NCBI RefSeq assembly: GCF_011302915.1 | Contig: NZ_CP049872.1 | Coordinates: 1,922,001 to 1,986,000 of the forward strand | Direction of reading: 5' to 3' | Length of the DNA: 64,000 nucleotides | Origin: Thermomonas sp. HDW16 | Lineage (GTDB): Bacteria > Pseudomonadota > Gammaproteobacteria > Xanthomonadales > Xanthomonadaceae | Made by a program: the position numbers and the translations under genes | Notes under the pieces: model-generated | What the model saw: only the letters and a program-made list of their open reading frames with translations | Databases searched by the model: none | What the model was told of the DNA's origin: nothing | Shown here: one piece after another, positions 47,368 to 55,987 of the stretch | Layout of the letters: every line of letters begins with the position of its first letter | How positions within the stretch are numbered: position 1 is the first letter of the stretch

Positions 47368-50300
47368 TCATTCGAGAATCACGTTCGGCACTTCGGCGCG
47401 TGCCGTGCTCGCCCCCAGGTACTGCTTCATCTGATCCGACAGTTCGACCTGCAGGAACACCCGTGCGTTGCGGAACTTCGCCTCAGCCAGCTTCTGCCGC
47501 AGCTCGCTCCATTGCGCCGGACTGTAGCTCTGGCGGAAATCGTCCACGCCGAATGCATGCGCACCGCCGGAGAATTCCTCGATCAGGCGCGCGAAGCCCT
47601 CCGGCCCCGCGTAGATGCGGGTCAGGCTGAGTTGTTCCGCCGGCGTATCGACCGCATGCATCTCGCTGGTCGCCGGATCGAATTCCTGCGTCTGATCGCC
47701 TGCATCCTCCGCGGGCACCGCGAAGCTCACCCGGATGCGTGCCTCCAGGCAGCTGGATGGTGACCAGAACACCTGTGCCTTGGCATCCGCCAGCGATTCG
47801 CCGGCGGAACTGGCGCGGTACACGCGTTCGCGGCATTCGACCTCGAAGACCGTGCCGGCATCGCCCTCATCCAGCGCACCCAACTCGCTCGGGCGCGTGA
47901 GCGTGAAGCTGCCGGCCAGGAACGGCGGCCCGTTGTCGAGTACCGGCAGGAACTTGCGCTGGGCCGCGACCATGCTCTGGTAGCCTGGCGTCAGCGGCAT
48001 CGACACTCCGCCTACCTTGACGGGCAGCCGCTCTTTCTCGGTGATGAAGGGCTTGAGCCAGTCGTTGACGAAGGCACCGAGTTTGCCCTGCTCGCCGTAC
48101 AACGCTTCGATCTGCTGGTCTTGCGGCAACGCCGCCAGCGGCTTGACCACGCTTTCGCGCCAGCGTTCCTGCACGAACTCGCCGGCACGGTGCACGGTCA
48201 GGAACAGCAGCAGTTTCGACGGCCCCTGCACCACCGACCACGCTGCCAGGTCATCGCCCTTGAAGGTGGTGGCGTATTTTTCGCCGGGCTTGTCGACGGC
48301 ATCGATCAGTTCCGTGTATTCGCTGGCCGGCGGCTTGTCGGCTTTGCCCTTGCCGGCGAACAGCTCGGAGGCAATCTGGTAGACGTCCTCACCCGACCCT
48401 TCCGCCTGCAGGCGCAGATAGGCGCGAGCGTATTCGGCTTCCTCGCCGGCCAGCACCTTGGCCTGCGTGTCGTGCATCGCCAGCAGCCAGACCGGTGCCG
48501 CGATCTTGTCTCCGCCGAACTTGAACGAATCCGCCACGAACCTACCGAACGGCCGCCATGAAGACAGCCAGTTCGATTTCATCTGCATCCACGTGGCTGC
48601 CCAGCGCGACGAGAACGGCCAATCGAGCGGCAGTTCATACAAGTTGCGCTGGGCGGAGCGAAAAAAAAAGTCGTATGGATTCTGTTGGGTTGCGGCGCGG
48701 GTCAGCAGGTCGCCGTAATGGCCGCGCCACAAGGCGATACCGTCGCCGAAGCGTGCCTGGAAGGCGGCCCAGCTGGCGAAGTAGTCGCGGAAATAGGTGC
48801 TGCGGATGTCGTCGATGCGGGCCTGCTTGCCTGGCGCCTGCTCATGCAACGTGGCCAGCATCGGTTGCACGATGCCCTCCCAGGCGTCGCGCGAATACGC
48901 CTGCGAGACGTTGACCGCCTGCCCGGCATCGGTACCGACCACGGTGCCTTCGGGCAACCAGAAATGCGCAAGGTCGATGCCGGCATCGCGGCCATCGGCC
49001 CATTTCTTCAGGTCGGCGGCGCGCGGCGTGTAACCGTTCAGCAGTTTTTCCAGCAAGCCTTCCAGGCGCGTGTGTTCCGCATCAAGGACGTTTTTTTTTT
49101 GCCAGCGCAGATAGCCCAGGTAGGTCGCGAACAACGCGGAGGCGTTGTCGCTGTCCCGGCTGGTGTTGTTGTCGGGGCTACGGAATGGCGCGAACAGGCG
49201 CGACCGCGCATCGAAGCTAACGTTGTTCGGCAGTTCGCGCTTGCGGCATGCGTCGTTGCTGCTTCGGCACGCGTCGAGCAGGCGCAAACGCTGGGTGATC
49301 GCGAGCACGTGTTCGATACCGGCGCGCCCCTGGTTGATGTCAGTCGCCAGCATCTGGTCTTCGGGCGCGAGGATCAGGTTGTTGAAATCCTCGATCACCC
49401 GCTGCTTTAGCTTCTCGATGTCGCTGTCCGCGCGGCGGATGCCGAAGCTGAGCATGGTGTCGCCCGCCGCTGCCTCCAGCGATTCGATGGTGCGTCCGCA
49501 ACCGGCCACCCAATCGATCCGCCCGCTGGAGGTGCGCTCCGCCACATCCGCGCATGCACTGCGAGTCTGCGCCAGCAGGGCGGTATCGTCGCGACGGGCC
49601 GAGGACAGGCCATAGGCGATCGATGCCGATAGTCCCAGCATCGCCAGCACGCCGATCCCGGCCACTGCCATGCGTCCGGCGTTGCCGCGGAAACTGCTGC
49701 CGGCCAACGGCTGGTCGCTGGGCAGGAATCGGGTGAACAGGTCGGCCACGAAGGCACCACCGCGATGCGCCGCGTCCATGCTGCCCGCGAAGTACAGGCC
49801 GCGCCAGCGCGGTGTGCGCTGGAAGGGATTGTCTTCCAGCATCAGCGTCACGAACAGCGACAGCCCCTGCTGCGCCTGCCGCAGCGATTCGACGAAATCG
49901 AACACCGCGCGACGCTGCTGGGGGTGGCCTGCGCGCGCATGGCGGTCATGCGCAACGCGTGCAGGCGATCCTCGATCGGCTTGAGGATGTCGTCGATGCG
50001 CCTGCTGCTGGCGGCGCTGACCACTTCGCTGTCCGCAAAACGATGGCCCAGCGCCTGTGCAAACGTTTCGGCCGGCAAGGTGGCGCGCACTTGCGCGTAA
50101 CCCGGCAGGCGATCTAGGCCGGTGACCAGGAAATACACCGGCATCTGTACTTGCAGGTGTTCCATCGCCTCATCGACCAGCCGACGCAGGCGGGTCGCGG
50201 TTTCCTTCAACACGTCCGCGGGCCCCAGCAGCGACTGCGCTGCAACCGCAACGACAATGCCATTGAGCGGAAGCTTTTCGCGCTCGTCGGCCAGCTTCAT

Positions 50301-50963
50301 CAACGCCTGGTACCAAAGACCGCGGTCGAGCCTGGCATTCGCGTCAGCAACCACCCGCGGATGCATCTCCACCGCGATCATCGACTTGAAGAACCACCAG
50401 CGCCAGACATCGTCCGCGTCCATCTGTTCCTTGTCCGGCGGCGGGAACGGCGACACTTCTGCACCGGCGCGCAGCAAACCGTCCACGTTGGCCTGCGCGT
50501 CGCCGACGAACATCATCCACGGGATGCGGTACAGCGGCGCCCGGCCCTTTTCCATCTCGGGTGAACGCGCGATGGTGCGCTTGGCTTCGCCGATCGCATT
50601 GGACATGCGCGACAGCGGTTCGCGCTCGTCCTCGGCATTGCCGGGGCCAAGGTCGCCGATGCGCTTGCGGGTACGTCCCTTCAGCGATGCCTTGCGTTGC
50701 CCGGACATGAACCACCACAGCACCACCAGCGCGACCAGGCAGATCGCCAGCACCTGCCAGAAACGCATCGGCACCAGCGGGATCAGCGCCAAGCCCAGGA
50801 AGACCAGGCCAGCCAGCACCACCAGCAGCACAAGGGTCACCAGGATCCGGCGCAGCCACGGTTTCTTGGCCGTGTCCGCCCCTCTCGAGTAAAGCGAGCC
50901 GATGCGCGAGAAGACCGAGCCGATGCCCGAGAACAGGCGTTCCACGAAGTCCAGCGGGTTCAT
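47368..50963 (-). pseudogene. tssM: T6SS membrane protein TssM, split by a frameshift
   Basis: IcmF-family inner-membrane component of the T6SS trans-envelope complex. The N-terminal frame (50963 down to 49848) has membrane helices at about 40-65 and 68-88 and a degenerate P-loop region PWMMFVGDAQANVDGLL in place of GxxGxGKT, then ends out of frame after HALRMTAMRAQ. The C-terminal frame (to 47368) resumes with FDFVESLRQAQQGLSLFVTLMLEDNPFQ, a further helix (GRMAVAGIGVLAMLGLSASIAYGL), the large periplasmic domain and the TssM C-terminal domain. One extra base in the run of five G/C at 49920-49924 would join them into 1,198 residues. A GTG at 49905 could start the second part separately. Overlaps tssL by 4 bases. 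Confidence 0.85.
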
Positions 50964-52291
50964 CGTGCGGGCTCCGTCTGCATGAAGAGGTAGGTGGCGG
51001 CGAGCTTGGCGTTGCCGCGGTTGGCGTCCAGCATCTGCCGCATCTTCGGCAGGTATTCCTCCGCGGTCTGGATCTCGGGCAGCGCTTCGGCGTACAACGG
51101 CGTGGGCGATGCGATCACCGTGATCAGCTCCTGTCCGAACGGCGCCGACACGGTCCAGGTCTTGGATGGCGTGGCGCCGACTTCGAACTGCTCGCCGGAG
51201 CGGATCAGACGGCCGCTGTCGGGCTCGCCGTCGTTCGGGTAGATATGCGCCACGTCGCCATTGACCGTGAAATAGTCGACGTACAGGTAGCCGTCGTAGT
51301 TGGCCTGCTGCAGCTTGACGATGACGTTTTCGTTTTCGATGAAACGATCCGAATGCCCGGTGCTCGGGGTAATCGCAAGGCCGTAGCCGTTGTCGCCGTT
51401 ACGTGCCTTGTATTGCGCCAGGATCTTCACCACTTCGCAGTGCGGCCAGATCCGCAATTGCACGTTCACCGTGGACGACTTCACGCCCTCCACCCCATCC
51501 ACGCGCTGCTTGACTGCGGCGATGTCGTCGGCACGCGACACGTAGCCGTCGACCTTTACCGTGCCGGCATCCTCGTCCGCGCTCACGACCAGGTCGGAAC
51601 AGGGGAACGAAGCCAATTGCTGCTGCACCGGCACCAGGATCGAGGGCTTGGGCGCGGCCAACAGGATGTAGATCAGGTAACCGACCGGGATCAGCAGCGC
51701 GACAAGCGCGCCGACCCGCAACAGGGTGCGATCCCACTGCCTTGGGTACTTGGGGCCGGGCGGATCCGCCACGGCATAGGGCTGCGGGGTGATCTTCTCC
51801 TCGCGCAGGGTGTGGATCGGCGCAGGTGCGATCGGCAGCTGGCGGCCATGCAATTCCTTGAGCTTGCCGAGTTCGCCGGTATCGCCGTTCTCGTAGTAGT
51901 ACTGGCCAACGAACCCGCACAACAATGCGTGGTAATACACCTCGCGCACTTCGTCCTGATCCTGCTTCAACGCGGACAAATGCTGGAAGAACTCGTTGCC
52001 GGCGTTGTTGGTGTTGAACATGGTGACCTGCAGCGGGATGCTGCCGGTCAGGTAGGCGGGGTTGCGCGCCATGATTTCGTCGATCCAGGCCGCCAACGCG
52101 AACGCCGCGCCATCGGCCTGTTCCGGACGCTTGCCATCGGCCTGTGCAGCGGCCTTGGCCCGGTCAATCAACTCGCGTGCGCGCGTTGTGACGGCCGCCG
52201 AGCCCTCGCTGGCCTGGCCGGCGGCGATCTTCTCGTCCAGCGCCAGGCCGAACGAGAACACCGGGAGGAAATGATGCAGGAGTCGGGCCAT
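50960..52291 (-). CDS. tssL: T6SS protein TssL with BON-like and DUF4384-like extension
   Basis: DotU-family inner-membrane partner of TssM, 443 residues against about 220-260 for a short TssL. The cytoplasmic DotU domain (about 1-150) shows FALAAWIDEIMARNPAYLTGS, NNAGNEFFQHL and HALLCGFVGQYY. One membrane helix is at about 190-213. The periplasmic part is not an OmpA-type peptidoglycan-binding domain: it has a BON-like segment (VDGYVSRADDIAAVKQRVDGVEGV) and then a DUF4384-like part (GYLYVDYFTVNGDVAHIYPNDG, SGRLIRSGEQFEVG). The stop overlaps the tssM start. Co-transcribed with tssK. Confidence 0.9.
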   Translation of the reverse strand: MARLLHHFLPVFSFGLALDEKIAAGQASEGSAAVTTRARELIDRAKAAAQADGKRPEQADGAAFALAAWIDEIMARNPAYLTGSIPLQVTMFNTNNAGNEFFQHLSALKQDQDEVREVYYHALLCGFVGQYYYENGDTGELGKLKELHGRQLPIAPAPIHTLREEKITPQPYAVADPPGPKYPRQWDRTLLRVGALVALLIPVGYLIYILLAAPKPSILVPVQQQLASFPCSDLVVSADEDAGTVKVDGYVSRADDIAAVKQRVDGVEGVKSSTVNVQLRIWPHCEVVKILAQYKARNGDNGYGLAITPSTGHSDRFIENENVIVKLQQANYDGYLYVDYFTVNGDVAHIYPNDGEPDSGRLIRSGEQFEVGATPSKTWTVSAPFGQELITVIASPTPLYAEALPEIQTAEEYLPKMRQMLDANRGNAKLAATYLFMQTEPAR

Positions 52292-52307
52292 GCGTTCAGT
52301 CCTGCCT

Positions 52308-53726
52308 TCAGTCTTGGGTGGCGACCGGGAACAGCTTGATCACGGTCGAATCGGACGGCAGGTCGGAGAACACGGCGATGTTGCGGCCGTTCTTGATCAT
52401 CTGCCAGAAGGGATGGGTGGTATCGACCAGGAAATACGTGGTGTTCGGGCTCTTCTGCGGCAGTTCTTCCGGTGGTACCGGCAGCAAGTCGATCTTCAGG
52501 CCGAACAGCGCGGCGGACAGCAGGCGCGGCATCTCGTCCATCGAGGCGATCTTGCCGGTGCGCGACAAGCGGGCGAACAGGTCGGCGCCCTTCTGTTCGG
52601 ATTCGAACGCCAGGTAGAAACGCGTCTTGTCGTTCTCGAACAGGTTGGCCGGCAGGTCGGCGCGGTAGAAGCGACCGTCAAATGCGAGGGTAATTCCGAC
52701 TTCGGCCCCGACGGTCAACGCCTTGATCAGCGCCTCGGCGCGGTCGAAGCCGAGGCGGAAGCAACGGCGAAGATCATCGTGGTCGTAGTCCGGAAGTTCG
52801 GTCTCGCGCGGCTTCCCCGCCAGTTCACCGAAGTAGCCGATGTCCTCGGAGAACACCGAGAACTCCGCGACCAGCCGGCGCAGATCCTGGTACATCGCGT
52901 ATGCGGACACGGTGTTGAGCCGCGCATGCTCCTGGAACACGGTGATGTAGCGCGCGAAGGTCTGCATCATCACCACCCGCATCACTTCCTGCGCGCTGGT
53001 GGATGCCGCGCGAATGCCACGCTGGCGCTTGACCGAAGCGAAGTCCTGGCCGCGCGACACCAGCAAGTCACGCAATGCGCGCGTCCATCGCGCGAGATTG
53101 TGCGAGGCGCCGACCGCTGTCGTTGGCGGGATGTAATCGGGTGAAAGCTTGAACTTGCCGGGTCCTGCAGGAAGCAGTTCGGCGAACTTGTAACTGTCCG
53201 AGGAACGCACGATCGCATCCGCGTTTTCGTCCAGGCTGGTGACGATGTTCGGCTGGTACAGCAGGAAATCCACGTCCGCCGCCGGCGCTTGCGGATCGAA
53301 GGGATCGGCCAAGCTGTCGGTGGCCAACGCATGACGCGCGACGAGCCGTTCGGATTCGCGCGAAGCCAGGCCCTGGATCGCACGATCGCGGTTGAACACC
53401 AGCCAGACCGGGATCGGATCGTTGCTGGTCGTCGCCAACTCGGCGAGGTTGCGCTGGGGCACGCGGGTATTGCCGGGCGCGGTATCCAGCGAACCGCCGA
53501 CCAGGCGTTCGCCGTCGCGGGTCACCAACGCGAAACGCTCGATATCGACCATTCCGCTGCCAAGGGCGTCCTCGCGCAGGCGCAGGGATTCGAAACCCCA
53601 CGGGAACGGCGTGAGCCGCAAATGCAGAGCATGCCGGTTCGCCTGCTGCCAGGCATCCTGCGCCTGCAGGTGTTGCGGACTCAGGAAGGCGCCCTGCCCC
53701 CAATGCACTTGTCGCTCGACGCTCAT
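52308..53726 (-). CDS. tssK: T6SS baseplate protein TssK
   Basis: Trimeric adaptor joining the baseplate to the membrane complex, 472 residues. The N-terminus VHWGQGAFLSPQHLQAQDAWQQ is the family signature, with ERLVARHALATDS, YQDLRRLVAEFSVFSED and the C-terminal shoulder/head DTTHPFWQMIKNGRNIAVF. ATG 53726 has a GGAG ribosome site and gives the standard N-terminus; the frame opens 12 codons earlier. It starts the tssK-tssL-tssM run with 16 bp to tssL. Confidence 0.95.
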   Translation of the reverse strand: MSVERQVHWGQGAFLSPQHLQAQDAWQQANRHALHLRLTPFPWGFESLRLREDALGSGMVDIERFALVTRDGERLVGGSLDTAPGNTRVPQRNLAELATTSNDPIPVWLVFNRDRAIQGLASRESERLVARHALATDSLADPFDPQAPAADVDFLLYQPNIVTSLDENADAIVRSSDSYKFAELLPAGPGKFKLSPDYIPPTTAVGASHNLARWTRALRDLLVSRGQDFASVKRQRGIRAASTSAQEVMRVVMMQTFARYITVFQEHARLNTVSAYAMYQDLRRLVAEFSVFSEDIGYFGELAGKPRETELPDYDHDDLRRCFRLGFDRAEALIKALTVGAEVGITLAFDGRFYRADLPANLFENDKTRFYLAFESEQKGADLFARLSRTGKIASMDEMPRLLSAALFGLKIDLLPVPPEELPQKSPNTTYFLVDTTHPFWQMIKNGRNIAVFSDLPSDSTVIKLFPVATQD

Positions 53727-53802
53727 GCCTTCGCTCCAACCGTTTCGATGGGTGCGCCGCACTCGCCGCGCACTTCATGTCCAGTCCAACGCGATAACCC
53801 GC

Positions 53803-55011
53803 TCATAGCGGCACCGCCTCGACCTGGTAGCCATCGCGGCGCAATGCGGCGAGCAATCCCTCCGCTCCCGCCAGGTGCACCGCGCCAACCGCGACCAGGC
53901 ATGGGCCGTCCTGGAACAGCGTTTCCAGTTGGCCGATCCAGCGCGCATTGCGTTCTTCGAGCAGGCAACGGCGCGAACGCTGCTCGATCGCCCTGGCCTC
54001 GTCGCTGAGGCCCTCCATGCGATCGATGTCGGCCAACCATGCATCCAGGTTGCGCGCGCGATACCAGGCCATCGCCTGCGCGGACTCGATGCGCAGGATC
54101 CACGACGCGTTCAATCGTTCGCCGAGCACCCGCGCATGTTCTTCAGCCGGCACGCAATCCAGCGCTTGCAACTGTTCTTCCAGCGTTTCCAGATGCAGCA
54201 CGCGCTTGCCTGCGCTGGCGGCCATGCGCTGCAGGCGTGCATCCATCGTCGTATCGCCCCCGGACTCGCCGCGCGCTTCCAGCAAGGCCAGCACCGACCA
54301 TGGCTTCATCCGGTCAAGATCCTGCGGCCGCACGTTCGGCAACAACGCGCGCGCCTTCTCGAAGTCGTCGCGACCGATCATCTTCGACAACGGATCGGCC
54401 GGCGACAACCAGCGGTAGTCGTCGTAATCCGTCTTCCACGACGCGTCCATGTCCGCTTCGTTGACGAAGGTTTCCACCTCCACGAGCGTGCGCTCAAGCT
54501 GCGGATAATCGATGCCCTGTTCTTCGGGCGTGCCGAAATGGATCGTCGCCAGCAGGTAGCTGGGGCGTGCTTCCGCAGGCGTCGGCGCGGCCGGCTGCGG
54601 TTCCTGCACGGCTTCGGCGGGGAGCGTTGCCGGTGCCGGCGGCACGATGCGGAACAGCACGCCGCGCGTGCCGGCGGTTGGCGATCTCGGCAGTACGCTG
54701 CTGGATGCAGGCAGGTCAGCTGACGGTTCGGATTGTGCTGCGTTCGCCGCTTGCCCGGACGTTTCCTGTGGTGGAATCGCCTGTGTTCGAGGAAGCTGCG
54801 ATGCCGCTGCTTCCGTGGCGGCTTGTGCCGCGATGCCACGTGTCTGTTCGTCCCGCGCTTGGCGCTGCGGCTGCGGGGCGATTTCCGGGTTCGCCTGCTG
54901 CGGTACGCCAGCGGATACCGCCGCCGACAACAGCATCGCAGGCAGCAGGCAACCCGCGCCGCCGCTGCGTGCGTGCGCCTTGGATGCGCGCTGGCGTGCT
55001 GCCTTGGTCAT
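53803..55011 (-). CDS. TraB/GumN-family protein with signal peptide
   Basis: Protein of 402 residues. A basic N-terminus and hydrophobic stretch GCLLPAMLLSAAVSAG form a signal peptide or anchor, then about 100 residues of Ala/Gln/Pro-rich linker, then a TraB/GumN (Tiki-like) domain with YLLATIHFGTPEEQ, VEVETFVNEADM, PWSVLALLEARGESGGDTTMDARLQRMA and the C-terminal LVAVGAVHLAGAEGLLAALRRDGYQVEAVP. Some relatives are metalloproteases. It lies directly upstream of tssK on the same strand, 76 bp apart, and so probably starts that operon. It is not a core T6SS gene; function in the cluster is unknown. Confidence 0.75.
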   Translation of the reverse strand: MTKAARQRASKAHARSGGAGCLLPAMLLSAAVSAGVPQQANPEIAPQPQRQARDEQTRGIAAQAATEAAASQLPRTQAIPPQETSGQAANAAQSEPSADLPASSSVLPRSPTAGTRGVLFRIVPPAPATLPAEAVQEPQPAAPTPAEARPSYLLATIHFGTPEEQGIDYPQLERTLVEVETFVNEADMDASWKTDYDDYRWLSPADPLSKMIGRDDFEKARALLPNVRPQDLDRMKPWSVLALLEARGESGGDTTMDARLQRMAASAGKRVLHLETLEEQLQALDCVPAEEHARVLGERLNASWILRIESAQAMAWYRARNLDAWLADIDRMEGLSDEARAIEQRSRRCLLEERNARWIGQLETLFQDGPCLVAVGAVHLAGAEGLLAALRRDGYQVEAVPL

Positions 55012-55215
55012 GGGTGGATTCGTTCGTTGCGCCGGCCGGACGCGATGCACTGCATCTTTCGCGAGCGCGCCGCGCGCAACCATATGTCGTAGGAGCTATG
55101 CCGTTGGAATGGCGCGTTTCGTGTCCGTTCCGGCCACGAAACACCGTGAACCCCAATGGGCGCGATTGCGTGCGCCGGACCGCGTGCGGAGATGCTCACT
55201 CATGGAAGTACCGCA

Positions 55216-55881
55216 ATGAAGGTGCTCATCGCGGACGATCACCGCCTGATCATCGAAGGCGTGAAGATCAAGCTTGCCGAGCTTGATCCAAACGTCGATG
55301 CGGTAGTGGCGATGAACCTGGAGGAACTCGACCAGGCCATCGCCGCTCACGCGGACGAGCTGGATCTTGCATTGGTCGATATCGCCATGCCCGGCACCCA
55401 GGGCCACCAGCACGTGGCCAAGCTGCGCGAACAGGCACCGGCATTGCCGGTGATCGTTCTGTCCGGCTCCGAGGACGCGGATCTGATGCGCGCCTTGATC
55501 GATCTTGGCGTGCTCGGCTTCATCCCCAAGGCCTACTCCCCCGACGTCATGCTCTCGGCGATCCGGCTGGTGCTGGCGGGCGGCATCTACATTCCACCCC
55601 TGCTGCTGGCGAATGCACAGGCGCAGGGCTGGCAGCCGCTGGAAACAGCGACAACCGGCGGCCCGACGCATTCGGTCGATGCGCTGCGCAACCTGCTCAC
55701 CGAGCGCCAGATCGACGTGATGCGGCTGCTTTCGCAAGGCAAGCCGAACAAGCTGATCGCGCGCGACCTGGGCATCAGCGAAGGCACGGTCAAGATCCAC
55801 CTGGCGGCGATCTTCCGCGCGCTGAACGTGCGCAATCGGGTCGAGGCCGTGGTTGCCTCGCGCAAGCTGCAGGGTCTATGA
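55216..55881 (+). CDS. LuxR/NarL-type response regulator
   Basis: Two-component transcription factor of 221 residues. Receiver domain: DDH acidic triad in IADDHRLIIEG, phospho-acceptor D55 in ALVDIAMPG, LSGSED and Lys in GFIPKAYS. The C-terminal LuxR helix-turn-helix is at about 160-215 (LTERQIDVMRLLSQGKPNKLIARDLGISEGTVKIHLAAIFRAL). ATG 55216 gives the usual MKVLIADDHR start. It is divergent from the TraB/GumN gene with a 204-bp gap and lies ahead of the plus-strand T6SS genes, so control of both arms of the cluster is likely. No adjacent kinase; the hybrid kinase at 39732 is a candidate partner. Confidence 0.88.
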   Translation: MKVLIADDHRLIIEGVKIKLAELDPNVDAVVAMNLEELDQAIAAHADELDLALVDIAMPGTQGHQHVAKLREQAPALPVIVLSGSEDADLMRALIDLGVLGFIPKAYSPDVMLSAIRLVLAGGIYIPPLLLANAQAQGWQPLETATTGGPTHSVDALRNLLTERQIDVMRLLSQGKPNKLIARDLGISEGTVKIHLAAIFRALNVRNRVEAVVASRKLQGL

Positions 55882-55987
55882 CGATTTGGCACGCGGGCCA
55901 TAGTGCGTCCGCCGTATTGTCGGCGCGTCGGTAGCAGCGCAGCCTGAGCCCATATGGACGGCCCATTCGAGGCCGTAGAGGCTCGCC

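Noticed and set aside
48661..49100. A9 and T10 tracts as sites of the tssM frameshift
   Set aside because: The reading frame continues cleanly through both; the break is at 49920-49938.
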